NCBI GenBank assembly: GCA_023416335.1
Contig: JAEZHY010000102.1
Location: 1-6,046, forward strand
DNA from: Pseudomonadota bacterium
GTDB taxonomy: Bacteria; Desulfobacterota; Syntrophobacteria; Syntrophobacterales; Syntrophobacteraceae
Direction of reading: 5' to 3'
DNA length: 6,046 bases
Shown piece by piece: positions 1-4,937 of this stretch. Below the pieces are notes generated by a model. That model did not search any database. It had not been told where the DNA came from and was given only the letters and a program-made list of their open reading frames with translations. The position numbers and the translations under genes are program-made. Each line of letters begins with the position of its first letter. Position 1 is the stretch's first letter.

Positions 1-742
1 CGGCAACACCTATTCGACTGCAGTCAAGCGTCATTCTCGCGATCTCGCTTCCCTGGCCCTCTCTGCCCAGCAGATTTTCTTTCGGGATCCGGCAATTCTC
101 CAGGGACACTTCCGCCATGAGCGAGCCTCTTACTCCCACCTTTTTCAAATGTCTTCCGATAATGAGACCCGGTGTGCCCCCCGGGACGATGAAGGCGCTG
201 AATCCATCCGTTCCCCCGGATTTATCCGTCATGGCAAAAACAATTATCAATCCGGCATCGGAGGCGTTTGAAACAAACAGTCTGGTTCCGTTCAGGACCC
301 ATTCATCACCATCCGGAACCGCGGTCGCAGCCTCTGCGGCTTCATCGATTTCGGCCTCCGGCTCATTCAAGGCAATTGAACCGAGCACCTCGCCCCGGCA
401 CAGTTGTGCGAGATACTTCTTCTTTTGCTCTTCCGTACCGAACCTGAACAGCGGAAACGCAGCCTGGGACGAGTGAATCTGCACGGTAAAACCGGTTGTT
501 GTGCATGCCCGCGAAAGCTCTTCGACCACTATGATGTAGCTCAGAAAATCGGCGCCTGCTCCGCCATATTCGGTGGGGTAGGGGATACCCATCAGGTCCT
601 GTTCGGCGAGCTTTTTGACCGTTTCGGCCGGAAATCTCGGTTCCTGATCGACTTCCTCGGCGATCGGACAGACATGCCTGTCGGAAAATTCTCTTACAGC
701 CTGTCGAATTAACTCGTGCTCTTCAGTCAGATTGAAGTCCAT
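1..742 (-). CDS. Acyl-CoA dehydrogenase, N-terminal part (runs off left edge)
   Basis: This gene reads leftward from an ATG at 742-740 and remains open to base 1, giving 247 codons of a protein that is normally about 380 residues. The family oxidises acyl-CoA thioesters to the 2,3-enoyl-CoA using FAD and passes electrons to ETF. The sequence opens with MDFNLTEEHELIRQAVREF, typical of the family's N-terminal helical domain. It continues with P-x-E-Y-G-G-x-G (56-63), a helical segment with FGTEEQKKKYL (101-111), and the middle beta domain from about 120. That domain contains V-L-N-G-T-R (149-154), F-S-A-F-I-V (181-186), K-V-G-V-R (201-205) and the N-L-L-G-x-E-G-Q-G turn (223-231). AAGGAA lies upstream of the ATG at good spacing. 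The FAD/substrate loop, usually T-E-P-x-A-G-S-D, reads N-E-P-E-A-E-I-D (126-133), which is unusual. The catalytic Glu region lies outside the window, so activity and substrate cannot be judged. The family assignment is firm; the specific substrate is unknown. Confidence 0.93.
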   Translation of the reverse strand, partial: MDFNLTEEHELIRQAVREFSDRHVCPIAEEVDQEPRFPAETVKKLAEQDLMGIPYPTEYGGAGADFLSYIIVVEELSRACTTTGFTVQIHSSQAAFPLFRFGTEEQKKKYLAQLCRGEVLGSIALNEPEAEIDEAAEAATAVPDGDEWVLNGTRLFVSNASDAGLIIVFAMTDKSGGTDGFSAFIVPGGTPGLIIGRHLKKVGVRGSLMAEVSLENCRIPKENLLGREGQGSEIARMTLDCSRIGVA

Positions 743-1101
743 CCCTGAGGTTCCTTTCCGTTCGACACTCGTCCGAATAGTCGTTTGATAAAATACGGGG
801 ACGGAAGATTTTTTGAAGAAATCCGCCCCGATTGGACTACGTAAAGTCATTCGTGATTCACCCGCTCGGGAATCTGAAATTCCATGCCGTGATTTTCCGG
901 GCATTCCCAGCGATCTGCGCAATCGAGTTTTTGTACTGGTCTTCTTAGCTGTTTTTCCCCTTATACTACCTGTTGCCCTGAAAATCGACTCAGTTTTCTC
1001 GGCCGGCCTGATACATGGCCCGCGTGTCACCGATGACCGGAAGCTGGATGTAGTGCGGAAATAACGGAGCCGGACAGGATCTGCATGAGTCCAGTGCCGG
1101 A
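743..1101. other. Non-coding stretch between response regulator and acyl-CoA dehydrogenase
   Basis: No convincing gene is seen in these 359 bases. An 83-codon plus-strand frame at 813-1064 has no Shine-Dalgarno sequence, no recognisable motif and poor protein character, so I do not call it. The stretch holds a GC-rich inverted repeat at 796-830, described separately, and the 5' region of the leftward acyl-CoA dehydrogenase gene. A weak promoter-like pair on the minus strand (TTCAAA at 817-812 and TATTTT at 795-790, 16-bp spacing) lies inside that inverted repeat, so it is uncertain. Confidence 0.6.
790..830 (-). terminator. Possible leftward rho-independent terminator (hairpin plus U-rich tail)
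   Basis: Bases 796-800 (CGGGG) and 802-805 (CGGA) pair with 822-825 (TCCG) and 826-830 (CCCCG). This gives a 9-bp stem with a single bulged A at 801 and a 16-nt loop. Read leftward, the stem is followed by TATTTTATC, a moderately U-rich tail. It could end transcription of the kinase/regulator operon about 270 nt past the regulator stop codon. The loop is long and the tail is interrupted by A residues, so a role as an operator or leader element for the acyl-CoA dehydrogenase is an alternative. Confidence 0.35.
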
Positions 1102-1857
1102 TTAAAACTGAAAGTACTGCTTGAGGCCTGTGGCTTGTGCTCGGCTGACCGGCACCTGGATTTCGCCGGGACCAATCAGGACCAGGGCGTAGCCCCGATT
1201 CACAAAAGGAATGATCCGCCTGATCCTGGCTACGTTGACGATATAATTGCGATGACACCTGTAAAAAAGGGAGCTGTCGAGCTTTTCCTCGAACTGCTGA
1301 AGACTTAGCCTGGCTGTGTACTTGTCGCCGGCTATAGTGTGGAGAAACACCAGCCTGTCCTGTGCTTCGATCATCAGGATATTTCGCACTTCAACCACTT
1401 CCATCCCGTCCTTGCCGTCCACGATGAACCGGCCAGGATATCTTGCCTTTTTCAGCCTGTCTGGGCCGGATCCTTTTCCAGCGGCCAGTCTGGCCTGGTG
1501 CTTCCGGATTTTATCGAGAACGCGCCGGATTTCCTCTTCATCAAACGGTTTCAGAATATAATCGAAGGCATCCACCTCGAAGGCGCGGAGCGCGTACTCG
1601 CTGTGAGCCGTAACGAATACCACCAGGGGAGGTTCCTGTTTGTTCGACCAAATCCTGGCCACTTCGATTCCGGTTATTCCCGGCATTCGGATATCCAGGA
1701 AGACGAGGTCAATTTTTTCCTTTTCGATAATTTGCAGCGCCTGGATGCCGTCATGGCAGATCTGGACATGTTCAAGCCCGCAACATGACTCGAGGATGTT
1801 CTTCATTTCTTCGCAAAGGGTCGGCTCATCGTCTACAACCAGGACCTTGAGTTCCAT
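1102..1857 (-). CDS. LytTR-family DNA-binding response regulator
   Basis: This is a cytoplasmic two-component response regulator with a REC receiver domain followed by a LytTR DNA-binding domain, 251 residues from the ATG at 1857. In the receiver, the acidic pair is D9-D10, the phosphoacceptor is D55 in L-V-F-L-D-I-R-M-P-G, and the conserved Thr and Lys are T83 (V-T-A-H) and K103 (L-K-P-F). The linker spans about 117-141. The LytTR domain (about 142-249) carries the diagnostic F-Y-R-C-H-R-N-Y-I-V-N segment near 198-208 and V-P-V-S-R near 235-239. Two adjacent ATGs are possible (1860 and 1857). The upstream AAGGA is about 3 nt from the first and 6 nt from the second, so I take the second. Either choice overlaps the kinase stop codon, which indicates translational coupling. 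It is presumably phosphorylated by the adjacent LytS-type kinase, and it resembles BtsR/YpdB/LytR. Its targets are unknown, but the divergent region at 3739-3773 has a repeat of suitable geometry. Confidence 0.95.
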   Translation of the reverse strand: MELKVLVVDDEPTLCEEMKNILESCCGLEHVQICHDGIQALQIIEKEKIDLVFLDIRMPGITGIEVARIWSNKQEPPLVVFVTAHSEYALRAFEVDAFDYILKPFDEEEIRRVLDKIRKHQARLAAGKGSGPDRLKKARYPGRFIVDGKDGMEVVEVRNILMIEAQDRLVFLHTIAGDKYTARLSLQQFEEKLDSSLFYRCHRNYIVNVARIRRIIPFVNRGYALVLIGPGEIQVPVSRAQATGLKQYFQF

Positions 1858-3578
1858 CATGATTCCTTTTCATACGGCAATCTAATCGATATCCTGGTCC
1901 CGGCATTTTCCTCGCTTTCAATGCTGAGTCCGTAATTCGGCCCGAATAACTTCTTGATCCTTTCGTCGACGTTGCGTATTCCGATCCCGATCCTGTTTTC
2001 CCGATGCTCCTGCCGTTGCTCGCCGAGGAGGCAAGGCAATACTGCCGCCGGGATACCCTTGCCATTGTCTTCCACCTGGATGAGAACACAATGGTCCTCC
2101 GCAGCCGACCTTCCCGTGATCTTCACGCAGCCGGCGCCTTGAATCTGGCTGATGCCGTGATGAACCGCGTTTTCCACAAGCGGCTGAAGGGTGAAAACCG
2201 GAATAGGATGCAGCAGCAGACACTCCGGAATATCCACCACCAGGCTGACTTTTTCTCCGAACCTGGCCTTTACGATGCGGAAGAATTTCGAAACGGTATC
2301 CAGATTTTCCTCAATGGTGGTGATGGCCCTCTCCGTATTGATGGAGCTGCGCAGGAAGCCCGCCAGATCCTTGATCATGGCCTGTGCAACAGTCGGTTTG
2401 GTTGCGGTCAGGGCTTTGATGGTGCTCAGTGTATTGAAGAGGAAATGGGGGTTGACCTGCGCCTTGAGCATATTGTACTCGGCTTGTGAAATGAGATTTC
2501 TCTGCTCTTCTATCTTTCGCTGGGCAAGCTGAAAACTCAGGAAGTCGGAAATACCCGTGACCAGACCGATCTCAAAGGAGGTGATGAGATCTTTTCCCGT
2601 TTTGAAAAGCGCCAGTGCGGCAACGGTCTGGGTCCCCACCTTAATCGGGGCACAGACGACCGCGGAAAACGGGCAATCCGGGTTAGGACAGCCGATATCG
2701 TTCCTGGAATTGAGCACGAGCATTTGACCGTCGCGTATCACCTGCTTTACCGCGATCAAGTCTATAGGTGAGCCGACGACATGGTGGTCCGACCCGTCGC
2801 CGATGAAAGCGAGGATATTCTCCGCATCGGACAGAGCAACCGCAGCAGCGGTTTGTTCCGCAAAAATCAGCCGCGCTATCTCATGAGCGGTTTTTTGGTT
2901 CAGGCCCGCCGTTGAAAGGTCTCCCACCCTCTTCAGGACCTCTATTGTTTTTTGCATGGCCTGGGCCTCGGTCTTTTGCTGTTCGTCAAAGAGGTCCTTG
3001 ATGATGTAGATGAAAAGGGCGACCGCGAGCGAGTTTGCCAGGAGCGTCGGGATACCGGCTACTTTCTCGAGTGCCCACGCCGCTTCGAAGGGTTTCGATA
3101 CGGTGAGTACGAGGAATTTCAAGATCAGTTCGCAGAGGATTCCGGTACCCAGCGCAACTTTGACGTTGATGCGATAAGGTCCCAGCCGCCGGTGGACCAT
3201 TCCGCTGACCAGACCGGCCGCAATATTCCCAAGCACTGACGCCCAGACGTTGAAACCGCCGATCAAATACCGCGGAATGGCGCCAAGGACCCCTGCGGCT
3301 ACGCCGACAATCGGTCCTCCCAGAAGACCTCCAACTATCGGTCCGACAATCCGCGTATTGGCTATCGCGCCCAGCACCGGAATTCCAATCCAGTTGCCCA
3401 GAGCCGAGAAAGCCCCGAAAATAACGGACAATATTACAAGCTGGTCGAGAGGTCTATTCTGGGAGTTCCAGCAGCAGGTTTTGCGAATCGCCGGCAGGCG
3501 GAACAACAGGTATGCGAGGATCCCGATCAGGGCGAAGTTACGCGCAATATCGAACACAAACTGCTCGATGCCATGCAT
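1857..3578 (-). CDS. LytS/BtsS-type sensor histidine kinase (5TMR-LYT, GAF, HisKA-like, HATPase)
   Basis: This is an inner-membrane sensor kinase of 573 residues from the ATG at 3578. About six hydrophobic segments fill residues 10-195. They include the 5TMR-LYT signature N-T-R-I-V-G-P (74-80) followed by G-G-L-L-G-G-P (83-89), known from LytS and the pyruvate sensor BtsS. A GAF domain follows at about 215-355, with clustered cysteines in I-G-C-P-N-P-D-C-P-F (C297, C302, C309). The dimerisation/phosphoacceptor region has Q-V-N-P-H-F-L-F-N with H378. The ATPase domain has the N box L-V-E-N-A-V-H-H-G (467-475), G1 D-N-G-K-G-I-P (504-510) and G2 G-I-G-I-R-N-V (531-537). The frame can be extended upstream to a TTG at 3668. 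That extension adds a non-family, non-hydrophobic 30 residues and has no ribosome-binding site, whereas GGGGGAA precedes the ATG at 3578. The stop overlaps the start of the response regulator. The ligand is unknown; small carboxylates are sensed by relatives. Confidence 0.93.
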   Translation of the reverse strand: MHGIEQFVFDIARNFALIGILAYLLFRLPAIRKTCCWNSQNRPLDQLVILSVIFGAFSALGNWIGIPVLGAIANTRIVGPIVGGLLGGPIVGVAAGVLGAIPRYLIGGFNVWASVLGNIAAGLVSGMVHRRLGPYRINVKVALGTGILCELILKFLVLTVSKPFEAAWALEKVAGIPTLLANSLAVALFIYIIKDLFDEQQKTEAQAMQKTIEVLKRVGDLSTAGLNQKTAHEIARLIFAEQTAAAVALSDAENILAFIGDGSDHHVVGSPIDLIAVKQVIRDGQMLVLNSRNDIGCPNPDCPFSAVVCAPIKVGTQTVAALALFKTGKDLITSFEIGLVTGISDFLSFQLAQRKIEEQRNLISQAEYNMLKAQVNPHFLFNTLSTIKALTATKPTVAQAMIKDLAGFLRSSINTERAITTIEENLDTVSKFFRIVKARFGEKVSLVVDIPECLLLHPIPVFTLQPLVENAVHHGISQIQGAGCVKITGRSAAEDHCVLIQVEDNGKGIPAAVLPCLLGEQRQEHRENRIGIGIRNVDERIKKLFGPNYGLSIESEENAGTRISIRLPYEKES

Positions 3579-3724
3579 CCTGATTCCCCCGTTTCCAGAA
3601 CCCCAAGTCAGTATTGAGAGACAACACCCGCCGACGGCAGTTGCCGCTGCCGGAGGGCTGTTTACCAATGCGGTAATTACTTCATATAACGAACTTTATC
3701 GTCCTTTTATACCCCGCGAATTGT

Positions 3725-3736
3725 TCTTCCGGAAGA
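3725..3736. repeat. Perfect 12-bp palindrome TCTTCCGGAAGA
   Basis: The twelve bases are fully self-complementary and lie two bases before the first copy of the direct repeat in the divergent region. A palindrome of this length could be an operator half-site pair for a dimeric regulator, or it could be chance. No known regulator motif is recognised. Confidence 0.4.
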
Positions 3737-3738
3737 GA

Positions 3739-3773
3739 GGCCCTTTCGTAAGGCTGTTTGGCCTTTCCGTAAT
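3739..3773 (+). promoter_or_regulatory. Direct repeat with 21-bp period, candidate LytTR regulator binding site
   Basis: GGCCCTTTCGTAAG (3739-3752) and GGCCTTTCCGTAAT (3760-3773) match at 11 of 14 positions and start 21 bp apart, two turns of the helix. LytTR proteins such as YpdB and BtsR bind pairs of short direct repeats on one face of the DNA. The YpdB site is described as two GGCATTTCAT motifs with an 11-bp spacer, and the second copy here agrees with that motif at 7 of 10 positions. The pair lies about 160 bp from the kinase start and 180 bp from the DUF6282 start, upstream of a possible rightward -35. Binding by the adjacent regulator is an inference. Confidence 0.5.
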
Positions 3774-3801
3774 TCAAAGTGCACCGCTCGTCCGAATGCC
3801 G

Positions 3802-3830
3802 TTGCAGAACATAGTGTACCACGAAATTAT
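3802..3830 (+). promoter_or_regulatory. Weak sigma70-like promoter for the rightward operon
   Basis: TTGCAG (3802-3807) and AATTAT (3825-3830) are separated by 17 bp and match consensus at 3/6 and 4/6 positions. They lie about 28 bp downstream of the direct repeat, where an upstream activator could help a poor promoter. Transcription would begin near 3837 and leave a leader of roughly 115 nt. This is a sequence-only guess. Confidence 0.25.
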
Positions 3831-3872
3831 TACCTCAAGAAGAGATTGCCGTTTTCGATCGAGGTTGGGGGG

Positions 3873-3910
3873 GAGAGCCGGCAGGCAGGGTCCAAACGAT
3901 GCCGACTCTC
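3873..3910 (+). other. Imperfect hairpin in the leader of the rightward operon
   Basis: GAGAG (3873-3877) pairs with CTCTC (3906-3910) and CGGC (3879-3882) with GCCG (3901-3904), leaving a single C·A mismatch between them and an 18-nt loop. It ends about 43 nt before the GTG start codon and has no U-tract, so it does not look like a terminator. It could stabilise the leader or affect translation, but no riboswitch family is recognised. Confidence 0.3.
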
Positions 3911-3953
3911 ACGAAGAATCAGGGATGGACGTCTCCAATGAAAGGAACCGACT

Positions 3954-4919
3954 GTGTCAATTGATCATTCCCCGGGAAGACGAGATTTTCTCAAAACGGC
4001 GGGTGGAGTTCTCATTGCCGGAGTTCTGCCGGCACGAGAGGGTTTAGCCGCAACACCTCCGATGGACGACGTTTTGAACGGCGTAATAGAGATGCACGTC
4101 CATGCGGATCCGGATGTCCGGCCTCGGTCGATTGACCAGATTACCCTGGCGGGAAAGGCCAGGCAGATGGGCTTCCGGGCCTACATGTTCAAGTGCCATG
4201 ACTGGTGCACCGCAGATAATGCCTACCTCATTCGTTCCGCTGTGCCAAACTTTGAGGTGTTCGGCGGTCTTGTCATGAACAGGACTCACGGGAATGCAGT
4301 AAATCCCGAGGCAGCCGAAATGGCCTTCAAAATCTCCGGCCGCTTCTGCCGATGCATCTGGATGCCCACCTACCAATCTGCCTGGGACACATCCAAAGAG
4401 GGACATACCGGTGGTATTCCGGTGCTCGACTCAGGAGGAAAAGTCCTGCCCGAGGTGGTAAAGGTCATGGAAATCTGCGGACAGAACAACGCCATTTTCG
4501 CAACCGGCCACAGCTCACCGGAGGAATGCGTGACCCTGGCGAGAAAGGCAAAAGAAGTGGGCATTCCGAAGTTCGTCGTCACGCACGCCTCGCAAAACAT
4601 CTGGAAGATAAGCCAGGATCAGGCGAAACAGGTCTTTGAGGCAGGCGGCTGCCTGGAGCACTCGTTCCTGGCGGCCCTGGTTGGGCCCGGCTCGGCCTTC
4701 CCGACACACACAAAGACAACCGTCGAAGAAATGGCCGAGTACATCCGCCTGGCCCCAGAGAAATCCTTTATCAGCACGGACCTCGGCCAGGCCATGATGC
4801 CCTCGCCAATCGACGGAATGCGGGCGTTCATAAACGGCCTCAAGAAAGCCGGCCTGTCCGGCGAGCAGATCGATCTCGTAACCAAAAAAGTCCCGGCGAA
4901 ACTGCTGGGTCTCGACTAA
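3954..4919 (+). CDS. Tat-exported DUF6282-type amidohydrolase-like protein
   Basis: This 321-residue protein starts at a GTG (3954) preceded by AAAGGA at good spacing. The N-terminus has a twin-arginine signal: G-R-R-D-F-L-K (8-14), a hydrophobic stretch (15-25) and likely cleavage near residues 32-33. Export would therefore be of a folded, possibly metal-loaded protein. The mature part resembles DUF6282 proteins, which look like TIM-barrel metal hydrolases. Putative metal or active-site residues are H48 and H50 in E-M-H-V-H, K80 and H82 in F-K-C-H, H186 in A-T-G-H-S, H211 in V-T-H-A, and D276 in S-T-D-L-G-Q. These fall in the order expected of an amidohydrolase-like barrel. The substrate is unknown and no member of this family is, to my knowledge, well characterised. 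It is followed after 18 bp by the selenoprotein gene on the same strand, which suggests an operon and a shared extracytoplasmic role. DUF6282 membership is from recognition of the pattern, not a search. Confidence 0.85.
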   Translation: MSIDHSPGRRDFLKTAGGVLIAGVLPAREGLAATPPMDDVLNGVIEMHVHADPDVRPRSIDQITLAGKARQMGFRAYMFKCHDWCTADNAYLIRSAVPNFEVFGGLVMNRTHGNAVNPEAAEMAFKISGRFCRCIWMPTYQSAWDTSKEGHTGGIPVLDSGGKVLPEVVKVMEICGQNNAIFATGHSSPEECVTLARKAKEVGIPKFVVTHASQNIWKISQDQAKQVFEAGGCLEHSFLAALVGPGSAFPTHTKTTVEEMAEYIRLAPEKSFISTDLGQAMMPSPIDGMRAFINGLKKAGLSGEQIDLVTKKVPAKLLGLD

Positions 4920-4927
4920 CACAAATG

Positions 4928-4934
4928 AGGAGGA
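4928..4934 (+). promoter_or_regulatory. Strong Shine-Dalgarno sequence for the selenoprotein gene
   Basis: AGGAGGA lies just upstream of the ATG at 4938-4940. It selects this start over the out-of-frame ATG at 4925, and the choice is supported by the clean signal peptide that begins there. Confidence 0.75.
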
Positions 4935-4937
4935 ATA

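Larger units (their letters stand above)
3579..3953. promoter_or_regulatory. Divergent intergenic regulatory region
   Basis: These 375 bases separate the leftward kinase/regulator operon from the rightward export/selenoprotein operon and must hold both promoters. Within it are a 12-bp perfect palindrome (3725-3736), a 14-bp direct repeat with a 21-bp period (3739-3773), a weak sigma70-like pair for the rightward unit (3802-3830) and an imperfect hairpin in the rightward leader (3873-3910). On the leftward strand, A/T-rich blocks around 3685-3712 (TATAAA- and TTATAT-like) could be a -10 region, but no clean -35 pairs with them. I see no convincing protein-coding gene here. A plus-strand frame from 3250 crosses this region but is a shadow of the kinase gene. 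Confidence 0.7.

Noticed and set aside
117..712. Plus-strand open frames at 117-476 and 404-712
   Set aside because: They are shadows of the minus-strand acyl-CoA dehydrogenase, which has clear family motifs along the same bases.
813..1064. 83-codon plus-strand open frame in the gap between the response regulator and the acyl-CoA dehydrogenase
   Set aside because: No ribosome-binding site, no recognisable motif and a composition unlike the real genes. It also overlaps the inverted repeat at 796-830.
3579..3668. Upstream TTG start for the histidine kinase, adding 30 residues
   Set aside because: There is no ribosome-binding site before the TTG and the added residues do not fit the family. 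The ATG at 3578 has a purine-rich site and starts right before the first membrane segment.
3861..3890. G-rich run that could form a G-quadruplex in the leader
   Set aside because: Most G runs are only two bases long and unevenly spaced, and the region is better explained by the hairpin at 3873-3910.
3250..4047. 265-codon plus-strand open frame
   Set aside because: It begins antisense to the kinase transmembrane domain, crosses the regulatory region and ends inside the DUF6282 gene in another frame. No family resemblance is visible.
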